DNA of 64,000 bases from Chelonoidis abingdonii (Eukaryota > Chordata > Testudines > Testudinidae): NCBI RefSeq assembly GCF_003597395.2, contig NC_133776.1, positions 39,673,947 to 39,737,946 of the forward strand, in the 5' to 3' direction. Within the stretch, counting starts at the first letter, position 1. Every line of letters starts with the position of its first letter. The notes under the pieces were generated by a model. The model was given only the letters and a program-made list of their open reading frames with translations. It ran no database searches and was not told the origin of the DNA. A program made the position numbers and the translations under genes. This document shows positions 21,142 through 32,790 of the stretch, piece by piece.

Positions 21142-24100
21142 GTGCTTATTGGGACTGTGTGTGAAAAATTCAGGACCTTAGACTGTAAACCTTCCATGGT
21201 GGGAATTTCTTTTTTTTCTGTGTTTGTACAAATTGTCTGTGCACAGTGGGGCTCTTTTCCGGATTGGAATTTTTAGTCACCACCATAAGGTATCATGATC
21301 CATTATATATAATATGTATAATTATGGGTTAATAATATGACCAGTAGTCAAGCTTTGCTGCTAGATGAGATGTCCTACCTTCTCCTATTTTGTGCCATTA
21401 TTGAATGCACACATATTGGCCTGCACTTTGTATTATTTAAAAAGAAGAAGAAGGCAACTTGCTGTTTTCAAATTGCAAGAAAATAGGAACCAGTTTCTAT
21501 TTACTGGTTTCAGACCAGCAACTAATATAACTTAATTTTCCATAAATAGTGCCTCTGCATCATCTGACTTCTGCTATTTTTGTCTGTTAACAAGCTATAA
21601 ACACTGACTCATTGGTATATAGCATCCCTGAAAGACAAATCTATTCCACTGCAATGATCTCTAAATATAATTTTGATAGTTTTGCTTTATATGGTAGTTC
21701 TGGCTCCAAACCAAAAGAAGACCTGATCTTGTAGCACTTATTGAGTTTAGCGCCTGCTGAAATCAGGGAGGGTTTTTGTGTGTTAGAGGTTACAGAACTG
21801 GGCTTAATAATAACTTCTAAAAAATCTTTGTGTTGTAAATGCAAAATATTGATTTTGTTTTCCTGTTAGTCAGTTGAGGATGGACCTCAAAAGTTTTTCA
21901 TATTCTTTTTGAAGAAAAGCAGCTAGAACCCAAAGGCTTTATTCTGATGTCACACCAGTATCAATAAACAATAAGGCCAATGCACTTACACCTCTGTAAA
22001 ACCAATGTAAGACCCTCTTGCAGCATGGGAGATCCATACATGTTGGCCCTTAGGCCCAGGCCAGGTCGTCTGATTTAATAGATTGTGATGCAGGAATGGA
22101 GATGAAGTGAGACCGCAACTGGGCCTCAAGTGTTTATCTGCAGCTTTCAGGACAGTAAATGTTTGCTGAAAAATCTTTCACAAGAACAGGATTTCTCACA
22201 CGATAGGCACTTTTCTCATGGCACCTTTCCACTTCTCTATTGCATGCCCTGTTTGAATCCAGACATTATAGAGGTGAGTAAATTTTTTTTTTTAATGGAG
22301 AAAAAACCTGAACTTTTCTGAACCTCAAACCTCATCTCCATCCAAACTTAATATTTGGTTAGAGTTTGGAGTGAAGCTTCAGAGTTTCTGATTGTATCTG
22401 AATCTGTTCATCCTAAATGTTATGCTTTTCGCTCATGTGGGAAGATCTTCATTTCTGCTCTAGACCTTTTACATGGCATAAAGTAGCCAGAATAACATAA
22501 AGGAGCCCTGAATTCCCCTGGTGCAAGCAATGTGGGGGACTGCCATACGGCTTCCTTCCAAGGACTCTCTCACAAGCCCTGTAGTAGGCAAGTATGCTGG
22601 GATCCAGGGTTAAGGGTGGGAGGAGTCAGTGGGGAGTGTGACTATAGCATGCATTGCTGTGGAGAGTCTGGCCAGCTCTGTAGCGGGGGAGGTTGCTTTA
22701 ATTTAAATAGATAGACTTGGGGAGGAGGTAAGTTATGCTAGGAGTTTCTCCAGCCCCTGGAGTAGCCCATGAATTAGAGGGCATAAGGATGTCTTAAAAG
22801 CCAGTTTAGCCACCCTCACCTCTCACCCTGAGTTAATGGTTCTGTGCTCCATCTCTAAAAGGTGTAGGTCAGAATCTCACTCCGGATGTTCTGATTCACA
22901 AATACGTAACAGAAATGGGGACTTGGAGCAGAAAGCTGCCTGATCATGTAGTATGGCATTCGCATAGAAATGTGTATTGACTTAATTAGGATTTAATTTA
23001 TTTAATTATATTATTAGCAGCCTAAATATACCGCAAAAATATACTTGTTGGTTAAGTATTTGGAATAATACATGACAGTGAAACTTATTATCTATTTTAT
23101 GTGATGCTGTTCTATCAATAAGCAGACTGAACTGTGGTTAAAACAGAAGAAACAAACTTCTCTGAATACCCTTTCTAAATGGAGCATGTTTTTATTGCCT
23201 TTGGTATATTGTACATGATTTTTGTACTGTGATAGAACAAACTTCAGAACTGAAGAAAAAAACAGCAGGATATTTAAAAATGAAAAGGTATGTCTTAGAA
23301 ATGTATTATCCAGAGGTTTAGAAAATGGATTCAATTTAAATGAAATGACAGATAATGAGTCCATCAAAGTATCTGCACTTTGAGTCATGAAACTCCCGAG
23401 TTATAAAAGAAAGCTTCAAATGAGACACATAGAGGGTAATAGTAGTGGGGAACAATTCTTTAGAAATACATATTTAAATATTATTTCTTGATAAAATATT
23501 ATTCATTAAGGCAAATTACTACTCATAATTAATCTTGATTAGCTATATTTTAATCAAACATGGGGAATTAGAGGAGGAGCTCAGATGTCTTTCAGATTAT
23601 ACCCACTCCTTTTGCATTTCATGTACAAATATGTGATAACAATTACTTAGTAATAATTTTTAAAATACTAAATTGGATGGAATAGTACATGATCTAAGCT
23701 AGTATATTAGATATGTGAAGGAATTTGATGAACTGGTAACTGCCTCTATCTGCAGCTAATGCCCATTTATCTGTGAAGCTAATGTGATGTGATATGATTC
23801 CTAAATGCACTTCCTATGCAATATCAGGAGTCTGAGATTGACCTGTGGTAGATAAACATGGAATTACTCTACGGAGAGGTGAAAGCATATGTCTCTGTAT
23901 ATACATTACAAAAGTGCAACATACAATGAATAAAAAATCCTTTAAATATATCTCTGAGCATATGTTACATTTTAGAGCAAAATAGATACATTTGTGCTTG
24001 ATCTATATGCCCATAAAATCTAGTTCTGATTATTTTGGACCAGGGAATTTTAAGGCTAGGATGAAGTTATGTTCAATGCACCACCCCTAAGATGGAAAGG

Positions 24101-26685
24101 AGGGTGAAGAAGGTAGCTTTCTGCCACCTTTATATCCTTTCCACTCCTAGCTGTGGCTGCTGGTGCAAGTTAAAACAATCTTCTGCCTCTACCATAACCT
24201 TGGACATACCAGTTTTAGACGTGGCCAGTTTCCTGCTTTGGACACACGTAATATCAGATGTAGCTGTAAATGAACAGTCATGATTGTGCACTAGCTGGTC
24301 ACGAGTATTTAAATTGTCACAAGAAATGAAGATACTTCAGAGTGAGTTTCTTTAGCTTAATTTACCGCCACCAAGGTTACTGAATGTTTAGTGTTCCTTG
24401 CTTTATAGTACCACCTAAGTGGCAATCACAGAAATTAATATCCGCAATACATGAGAACAGAGGTCTTGGGTGACTGTGCATGCATGCTTCATTTAATGAG
24501 ATTAAAAAAATCACTTCATTATAGCAGGCAGCGCAACCAATCTAACAAGTTTTGTAACCCACATCTTTTGGGGGTAAAAATATGAATAGATCAATATGCA
24601 CAGATTCCATATGCTACACCGTACTCTAAGCTTTAAAATATATGTCATTGCTGAATGGATTGAGATTTGACACATAAATACTTTTATAGACAACACTCTC
24701 ATAAGAGCCAAATGTTTACATACAGTAAGAATTCAGTAATATACTTGAAGATAGAGAAATGCATACTAGTCACTCATACTCACAATCAGAACTGTCAAGG
24801 ATTGTGAAAAGGGAAACAAACCATCCCAGTACTAATATGAAAGCAATTTGTTAGGATTTCTGAAATGCCATCATAGATAAGCAATCTTCTAGCATGATTA
24901 CACTTGTGCTTCGAAAGACAACAAATATGAATCTGGTGCGATGCAAAATGAGTGCAGCATAATAGCTGAGCAAATATAGTAGGAAAAGAAATTGCAATTT
25001 TGAAGATACTGAGTGGTCCACTTAGGAAAAAATAATATGGCATTGTTTCTTCTCCACCTTGTTTACAAAGGGGGAAACAACAGAACTGCATTGGCAAAGG
25101 ACCTTTCAGAGAAAAGACTGTTACTGCTTTGTATGCTCATGGTGCTGTTACTGTCCTGAGGATAAACATATTGCTTTCATTTCTAGGAAAAGTCATTGCT
25201 TACCTTTTCCAGAGAAATTTCACTCCTGCCTTCCTTTACTTCAGCTCATATGGCCATATAGATATGTGCCCAATATGCCTCTAAACTGTAATTATTTCTC
25301 CATCTATATTTTTGGGTAAAAACATAGTTTGGGACAGATTTTCTTCTTTTTAACATCAACCAAAAGCTGCTACAATTACTATCAGAGAGACCCTCACTAG
25401 CCAACAGGGATTAGTGGAATCATTATGTAACACACTTAGGAAAGTGACAGACTGCTACCTGAACTGTGAGTGAGAAGCCTCAGGAAGGTTTTACATTTTA
25501 AACTTATCAAGTGAGCTCTATGATACTAAGACCTCTAGTGAGCCAGAAGCTGGGGAGGTGTAGGCAGGGGTTCTGCTAAACAGCAAAATGTTGCCAGCAT
25601 GGTACAATAAACTAATTATTCAATGGAGTAAGTGTTTGTTTGATATATCAAGTAATTAATGAACTATTTGCATATAGCACTATTGGAATGCAGCTTCCTC
25701 CAGGGAAGACTGCTGTAGTCAGATGCTCAACCGGTATGCAACAAAATAGGGGATAAAACCGACATTTTGGCCAAGGACACTTGGCAAAGCTCTCCTCTAA
25801 TGAAATATACTATGCTATCTTCAGAATCTGCACAGAACAGACTTGGGCCCCGATACTGGAACCACTTAAGTACGTGCTTGAATTCAATCCCATGCATAGC
25901 CGAAGTTAAACAAATAGGATTACAGCCATATGCAAAAACCATAACCTTGGGTTTTTTACAGCTTCCATGAAAGACACAATAACTGCACAGTATTCAAATT
26001 ATCTATTGCATGAGGATGGAAGTGTGAGGTAACTACTGTAGGTAGGACATGAGTAGTCAGGATCTTTGTCACACCTGATGCTTCACAGAGGGCCTACTTC
26101 TGTGTCTTACTTAGCTGAGTAGCATCTTATTATGGAAGTAATCTCATTGAGATCAATGCTGTGCAATCTTCATGACTAAGATCAACTGGAGCACTTGTGT
26201 AATAAGGTGCTAGTCAGCATGAGCAAGGGTGGCAGAATGAATGGTACAGTGCTTTACTGCTCTTAAGTTTTCCTTTTGGAAATGTGGACTCAAATCCTGA
26301 TCAGACCACAAGTGAAAGTACATTTGGCGCAGATCACCTCCTAGTTCTCTGTGGACATGTTTCCAGAAGGCTTCCTTGTGCCACTTAGACACAGCTCTGC
26401 ATGGGGAGTGTGGAATTAGGAGACATCTCTGGTTGTGGTATGGGAGAGAAATTTGCAAGGTGCAACATACTATTTCACAATGTGGCTTTAAAGCTCTGTT
26501 GGATGGTGTTGGGGGGCCAGAGCCTACCCGTGGCTTTTACTTTTCTCTGCTCCTCCCTGCTACCTTTAGGCAAGTAGATCCATAGGAAATGTTGACATGA
26601 AACCACTAAAATGTGGGTCCACAACTGCTGGAAAAAAACATTTGAGGAATCGTTATCAATGGTTTGCTGTCAAACTGGGAGGGTA
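21142..26685. other. Long non-coding AT-rich stretch
   Basis: About 5.5 kb without a recognisable gene or delimited transposon. Noted: AT-rich block 23430-24000 that could hold conserved non-coding sequence, and a fragment of the 'cttaagtacgtgcttgaatt' repeat around 25862-25900. Open frames are short and lack domains. Confidence 0.5.
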
Positions 26686-26687
26686 TA

Positions 26688-27691
26688 CAGTAACTCCTCA
26701 CTTAACATTGTAGTTATGGTCCTAAAAATGCTACTTTAAGTGAAATGATGTTAAGTTAATCCAATTTCCCCACAAGAATTAAAGTAAATGGGGGGGAGGG
26801 TATGTTAGATTACAGGGACATTTTTTTCATCAGACAAAACACTATATATATATACACACAGAGTATAATTTTTAAACAAACAATTTAATACTGTACACAG
26901 CAATGATGATTGTGAAGCTTGGTTGAGGTGGTGAAGTCAGAGAGTGGAAGAGGGAATGCCCTACTGCTAAATGATGAACTAGCACTCAGCTGAGCCCTCA
27001 AGGGTTAACACATTGTTAATGTAGCCTCACACTCTACAAGACAGCGTGAATGGAGGGAGGGGAGACAGTATGGCAGAGAGCAACAGAGACACACACTGTG
27101 TGTGTGTGAGAGAGACGTGCATTGCCCCTTTAAGTATGCTGACCCTGCTCTAAGTACACTGCCTTTTTAAGGATATCAGCAAGTTGAGATGGCAGCTGCA
27201 GCCAGCAAGCTCCCTCCAACCTGAGCCCTGTCTTGTCCTCCACTGTTCTGTGGAGATGGGGTAAAGGAGAGGGGGGCAGGAGTAGGGGAGAGGGAGACAC
27301 TCTGACATTAGGACCCCTCTCCCCCCCTTCCCACCTTGTACAACAAGCAGGAGGCTCCTGGGAGCAGCTTCAAGGCAGAGGGCAGGAGCAGCACAGAGCA
27401 GTGGTGGGGAGGGACAGCTGAACTGCTCAGCAGTTGATAGCCTGCTGGGTGGCTGCCACACAGGGAACTTAGGGGAGCTGATAGGGGGCCTGCCAGTCCA
27501 CCCTGATTCCAAGTCCCAACCAGCTTGCTCCAACGGCCTGCTCTTTCTGCAAGCAACGGACAAAGCAGGTGACTGCCAAACAACGTTATAAGGGAGCATT
27601 GTGCAACTTTAAACGAGAAAGTTCTCTAATTGATCAGGAATGTAACAATGAAACAATGTTCACCAGAATGACTTTAAGTGAGGAGTTATTG
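26688..27691 (+). mobile_element. Tigger/pogo-like (TcMar) non-autonomous DNA transposon
   Basis: About 1 kb with 24-bp-scale terminal inverted repeats: cagtaactcctcacttaac at the left and the complement of gttaagtgaggagttactg-like text at the right (here tttaagtgaggagttattg). The CAGT start and a preceding TA (26686-26687) fit the pogo/Tigger group, which duplicates TA; the right-hand dinucleotide is GA, probably mutated. The interior is GC-rich (27150-27600), has a short (TG/CA) run near 27095-27107 and no transposase. Confidence 0.75.
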
Positions 27692-28508
27692 GACTTAGTG
27701 GAGTCTTGCGAGGGTCTCTCCTGTGTCCGGTCCTAGTCAATATTTTAATTAATAACTTGGATAATGGAGTGGGGAGTATATTTATAAAGTCTGTGGATGA
27801 CAACAAATTGGGAGCTTCCAAATATGTTGGAAGACAGGATCAAATTCAAAATGCTTAAACAAATTGGAGAATTGTTATGAAATCAACAAAATTAAATTTA
27901 ATAAAGACAAGTGCAAAGTACTACATTTAGGAAAAAACTCAAATGTACAGATACAAAATGGGGAATAATTGGTTAGGCAGTAGTAATGCTGAAAAAGTCC
28001 TTATGGTCATAGTGAATCAGAAGTTGGCTATTAGCCCATAATGTGACACTGTTGTGGAAAAAAAGGTTAATATCATTCTGGGTGTACTGCCAGGAGTGTC
28101 CTATGTAAGACATAGGAGGCAATTGTTCCACTATACTCTGCTCTGATGAGGCCTCAGTTGGAGCATTGTGTCCAATTTCGGACACCACACTTTAAGAAAG
28201 ATGTGGATGACTGAAGTCCAGAAGAGAGCAACAAAACGATAAGATTTAGAAAACCTGACCTACGTGGAAAGGTTTAAAAAACAAAACAAAACAGGCCATG
28301 TTTAATCTTGAGAAAAGAAGAGTGAGAGCTAGAGGCCCTGATAAGTCTTCAAATATGTTAAGGGCTGTTATAAAGAGGACTTGTACTCCATGTCCACTGA
28401 AGATAGGACAAGAAATAATCAGCTTAATCTGTAGCAAGGGAGATTTCGATTAGATATTAGGAAAACCTTTCTGAATATAAGTATAGCTAAATATTGGAAT
28501 AGGTTACC

Positions 28509-28753
28509 AAAGGAAGTTTTGTAAAAGCAACAAAGAGTCCTGTGGCACTTTATAAACTAACAGACATTTTGGAGCATGAGCTTTCGTGGGTGAATACCCA
28601 CTTCACTGGATGACATGCATCCGACGAAGTGGGTATTCACCCACGAAAGCTCATGCTCCAAAACGTCTGTTAGTCTATAAGGTGCCGCAGGACTCTTTGT
28701 TGCTTTTACAGATCCAGACTAACACGGCTACCCCTCTGATAAAGGAAGTTTTG
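28509..28753 (+). mobile_element. Penelope-like inverted dimer with perfect 13-bp TSD
   Basis: The insertion (28522-28740) sits between direct repeats aaaggaagttttg at 28509-28521 and 28741-28753 and cuts a CR1 in two. Two 84-base arms (28521-28604 and 28626-28709) are inverted copies with only four mismatches, separated by a 21-base spacer. The right arm alone continues for 31 bases of PLE terminus (28710-28740, containing actaacacggctacccct). The short arm starts with taaaagc directly at the target duplication, the same base at which the short arm of the 2.6-kb copy ends. Confidence 0.85.
28621..28658 (+). ncRNA. Hammerhead-ribozyme-like block in the PLE inverted dimer
   Basis: CCGACGA (28621-28627), 6-bp stem gtgggt/acccac with loop attc (28629-28644), GAAA (28645-28648), mini-stem gc/gc with loop tcat, then TC at 28657-28658. 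It has the same layout as the block at 21009 but with an intact GAAA. The U4-equivalent is C, and stem I partners are not evident. On the minus strand the opposite arm has the same stem and GAAA, but its first box is altered (ccagtga). Confidence 0.4.
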
Positions 28754-28905
28754 CAATCCCTGTTCTTGGAGGTTTTTAGGAAGAGGTTAAACAAAGACCT
28801 GTCAGAGATATGGTCTAGGGATACTTGTTCCTGCCTCAGAGCCGGGTGCGGGGAGATTCAATGACCTCTCAAGGTCACTCTCAGACCTCTTTCTCTCTAT
28901 GATTT

Positions 28906-29490
28906 TATTAAATCAGTAGTAATCCTCAATCTCCCCACGACCACAGAGACACCAATTCTGGCTAGCCCTTATGTGGGCCATGCAATGGGATGGGAGTTTT
29001 TACGCATGTCCACTCCATTCCATGTCTTAGTAAGGGCCACAGTATTGCCCAGAACTAATTCAGAAACTGTTGACCTTCACTTAAGAGAAGGTCGGGATTA
29101 CAACAAGCTCAGCTTTTGGTTCTAACTTTTGAGCATTATGTATTTATTTCAGTAAAAAAAGGAGCTAATAAAATATACTCCAAGCACAGAAAACACAGTT
29201 AGGGATGATGATTGGCCTTCAGGACTATGGACTATGAGAAAAAAATTAATCAGTGTTAGGTGAATTTCTCTAGTTAGGGGCTTTCTGGCAATCAGATTTA
29301 AATTGTAATGCTCCTTGGATCAGATAATGAAATAATTTACTCACGGTGCTGATTGGCCACCCCATTTTAGTATGTCTCCATCCTCTGCCTTCATGTCACT
29401 CCTATGGCCACTCATTGTCATCTCTATAATAAATGTGTCAAGATGTCCTTTCATTGCTACAACAAGCTATGAAAGAAAATGGGGTGAATT
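28906..29490. other. Non-coding sequence, nothing recognised
   Basis: Between the CR1 and the next repeat; no open frame with a domain, no delimited element. Confidence 0.5.
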
Positions 29491-29494
29491 AGGG

Positions 29495-30344
29495 TGTCAC
29501 AGATCTTAGTGAGAACCCCTTTCTAGCCACCCACAAAAACTGCTGTGTGGGGAAGCCAAGTCTCTGTGCTCCGAATAACTGGGGTATTTCAAGCTCCTGG
29601 AGTCTGAATGGAGTCCAGCTCCTGTCCCAATCTCAGAGTCCCTAGGCCAGCTCTCAGGACGCACGCTTTCTGTCCCCCTATGAGTGCCAGAACCCACTTT
29701 GACCAGTTGCCTAGTCACTCTGAGCATAGCACTGACCCTTCATTCTTCCACTGTGCTCAAACACATCCCTCCCCAGAATTCAACCCAACACGTGAAGCTT
29801 CTGGCTTACAGTTTAAATCCCTTGGGAGCATACAGTCGCTGTGAAGCAGTCAAAACACACAAACACACACACAATCTTTGTTCTGTCAACCAACATTATG
29901 CTCTTTATATTTAATCATGTAAAGCAGATGAGAGCACAGATCACACAAAATAAGAAAACACCCTAAACATGATGCCCCTCATTAGCTCACACTTCCTGAG
30001 GGAGTCCTTGGGGGATCCTGTGTTCCAGCAGGTAGGGTCATTCACCCCATTGCTTACCCTGACTCAGCAGCAGCCTCCATCATCTTACTCTGGTGTAAGA
30101 AGGCTCCCTCTCCCCCTATTTTCCCTTGTGAGACCCTTTACGGATTCCTGCTGAGATCATCTGCATCTTTTCTTCTGCCTTTTGGTAATTTTCCATTACT
30201 CTCAAATCTCCTTTTCTTCACATAAGAGAAGGAAGTGTCTTCTCCCAACTGGAGCAAATCCATTGTCCAAAGGTATTATACTTTGTGAACAGCTTGAGTG
30301 CTGATCACTCTCCATTGTCTCTGGCCTGTCAGAGACATGACACA
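29495..30344 (-). repeat. Unclassified, possibly LTR-like repeat
   Basis: Block of different texture from its surroundings. On the minus strand it would start tgtgtcatgtc (complement of 30334-30344) and end ctgtgaca (complement of 29497-29504), i.e. TG...CA termini. No target duplication could be confirmed. The frames within it lack domains. Confidence 0.3.
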
Positions 30345-32689
30345 ACTTGCTAACTCAGGGTGGATCCACATACATACAGGCTTTCCATGACACAGCAATT
30401 TCATGACACAAATTTCATAAAATCACCACAATTCAGAATGTGGTACAGACTGAACTCCCAGTTTTTCCCAAGAGATTGTGTAGATCCCTTGGTGCAATTT
30501 GCAGAAATTATTAGCATCTATGACTTGTTAGAAACCTCTCATGGCTGTGGGCCAGATCCTCAGCTTCTGTCTGTTGGTGTAGCTCCATTGGATCTGACCC
30601 ATTAACTGTGCCAGAGATTCCTTGTTGTGAACTAGCAGATCTGGGGTGCAGACTTATGTATTATTAAGAGGCAAACCAAAGGTTGAAAAATGACTGCATT
30701 CATTTTCGGAATTTTGTTAGTTAAAAGAAGAGGTAATTGACAGTTTATGTGAACTGTGGCCATTTTGGGTATATGAATTCTATTTCAGGATAAAGGCTGC
30801 CTTACAAGCCCATAAAACTTGAATGAACTAGGCCATCCATCTAGTTAATCTTTCTGTGTACTGTGCCTCTAAATGTAAACATGCAGCATATCTCAAGGCA
30901 GCAGAATGAGAAATTCAAGCAAACGAACTTTAATGTCATTTGTTTACCACTACAGAAAAGTGTGCCAAATTAGACTGCCATCATGCAATGACAGCCAAAG
31001 GAACATTGTAATCTAATTTAACATATTTAATTTTCAGTAAGAGGCAGTAAAATAATATATTTAATAGATCAGAGTTTGCAAAGCCAATTCTTTTATTAAT
31101 AGCCAAGTCTTAATTATTATGCTAGCCTTGCAGCCAGGACATTGAGATCCTGATCCTAAAAGGTGCCGAGCACCTTATTGGAAGTGGCCTTAGTGAGATT
31201 TGAGGGTGCACAAAACCTTCCAGGTTAGTAAGTTGAGGCCTATACCAACTTCAACAAGCTAGGCTCAATTTTCTGTATTCTTGTAGTGATAAGAGTAGTT
31301 TGACTTCAATATTTGGGGTGGGAGGGGGCAGCTCCAGCCAAGCCAATGGGGCCATGTGTGGGGGCAAATTACACGCCTGCCTGAGGCTTGTAGTTTGGGG
31401 GGGGCAATGCCCCCTCATGCCCCCAAACTACACCCATGCTTGTAGTCTCTTTATTCCACACAGTTATATAAACAGTGCAGAAATACACCCTCATCTTCCC
31501 CCCAGGAATACCTCATGCATAAGGGGCTTCATGGTTGGTGTGGAGCCCCTGGAATAGCTCCACACCCCAGTCTTCCTCCTAGCCGCTGGTGCTAGAGACA
31601 AAGAGGGGCAGGCATGGATATGGTCACAGCACTGGCTGTCCCTCGTTGACAACAACTCCTGGGTGCGATGGGTAGTCCAAAAATAAAGTAGAATAGCTCT
31701 AAGGTTTAATCCCATCTTTTCCTTCCCCCACATCACCTTCCTGATTCCTGCATCAAGCTCAAGAATGGAGGCGCTGTGAATTGAGGCTTAGCTCAGGGGC
31801 TGATGATGTAGATAGAAGATCTTTATATGGTAATCTGTATGTTCTTTTTTAATAGACTTTGCTTTGTTTTTTTACTTGCCGTCTTGCTGCCTACTCTCGC
31901 TGCTCCCTGGTTTACTATAAATGGCTTCCCATCAAGCACTGCTGAACCTCTTTGGGAAAAAAGAAATAGAATCTTGCATCCAGAAATGGGCTTTGTCAGG
32001 TAGAGTTTATTTCCCTATTGTTACTGCCTGGTAATTTCCCTGGGGCCCTGCACATGACTGTGGATTGCTTATACAGTATGTATCTACTTACAAATCTAAT
32101 ATAAACAGTGTAAAATGAATTTAAAAAGTGTTTCATGTGAAACACACCATAAATGAAACCGTAGCTTTCCCTTTTAGCAGTTGGAGGATGTAAAAACATT
32201 TAAAACACATTCAAAAACATATGGCTCAAACCTCTTCTATGTGTTGGTACTGGAATGATTTATGAAGTTCTGAAATTCTGATCCATTAGGAGAAGGGCCT
32301 TTTCCAGCCTCTTTATCTTTTGCACCAACAACTGTGGATATCTCCCTTCCCCACTTTGGAGACACTTAGCACCATTGTGAGGGCCTGTTCCAAAGTTTGT
32401 GGAAGTCAATAGAAATAATCCCATTGCCTCCAAAGGGCTTTGGGTCAAGCTTTAGAAGCGTAAAGACTGAAAGTGCCTGAGGTCCATGCTGTGGCATAAG
32501 AGAGGTATGTTCCTTGCACTGTTGCCTAGCTGGTTAGCTTTCTGCTGTGAATGGATACCCTTTTCTTTTTAACATTTCCTGCTTTAACAGGGCTCCTCAT
32601 TTTGGTTACAGATGGCTTTCAAGCTGCAAAGTTTGGAGTCAGATCATCTCCTCCACCATCATCTCCATCATTTGTATTATTGTATCTCC
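30345..32689. other. Non-coding; candidate conserved block at 30700-31100
   Basis: 30553-30600 carries the recurrent tail word (ccagatcctcagcttctg). 30700-31100 is AT-rich with several TAAT-type homeobox-like words and complex, non-repetitive text. 31315-31435 has G-rich and C-rich runs that form a hairpin (gtagtttgggggggg / cccccaaactac). No gene is seen. Confidence 0.4.
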
Positions 32690-32790
32690 TAGGAGCCCCA
32701 GTCACGCAGCAGGACCCTCTTATGCAAGGCATTGTGCAAATACAGAATAAAAAGATAGACCTTTCCCTAAAGAGCCTACAAACCTCACAT
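32690..32790 (+). repeat. Ancient vertebrate LINE/SINE tail, copy 2
   Basis: The order ggcattgtgcaaatacagaa, taaaaagatagacctttccc, taaagagcctacaaacc matches copy 1 at 18600-18700 with many substitutions. Confidence 0.55.

Larger units (their letters stand above)
27697..28905 (+). mobile_element. CR1 LINE, 5'-truncated, split by a PLE insertion
   Basis: The left part (27697-28521) covers the end of the reverse-transcriptase domain and the C-terminal region. A DD pair survives at the catalytic motif (near 27798, text 'tctgtggatgacaacaaatt'; family F-A-D-D-T-K-L, here S-V-D-D-N-K-L). The right part (28741-28905) resumes the sequence after the PLE dimer and ends in ctctatgatttt, resembling the CR1 3' octamer. 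Frames are broken throughout, so no open reading frame survives. Confidence 0.8.

Noticed and set aside
27150..27599. 149-residue minus-strand frame
   Set aside because: It lies wholly in the GC-rich interior of the Tigger-like element, with a low-complexity Pro/Ser/Leu product and overlapping open frames on both strands.
28586..28864. 92-residue frame resembling a chimeric protein
   Set aside because: It is read through the PLE inverted dimer into the CR1; no family contains this combination.
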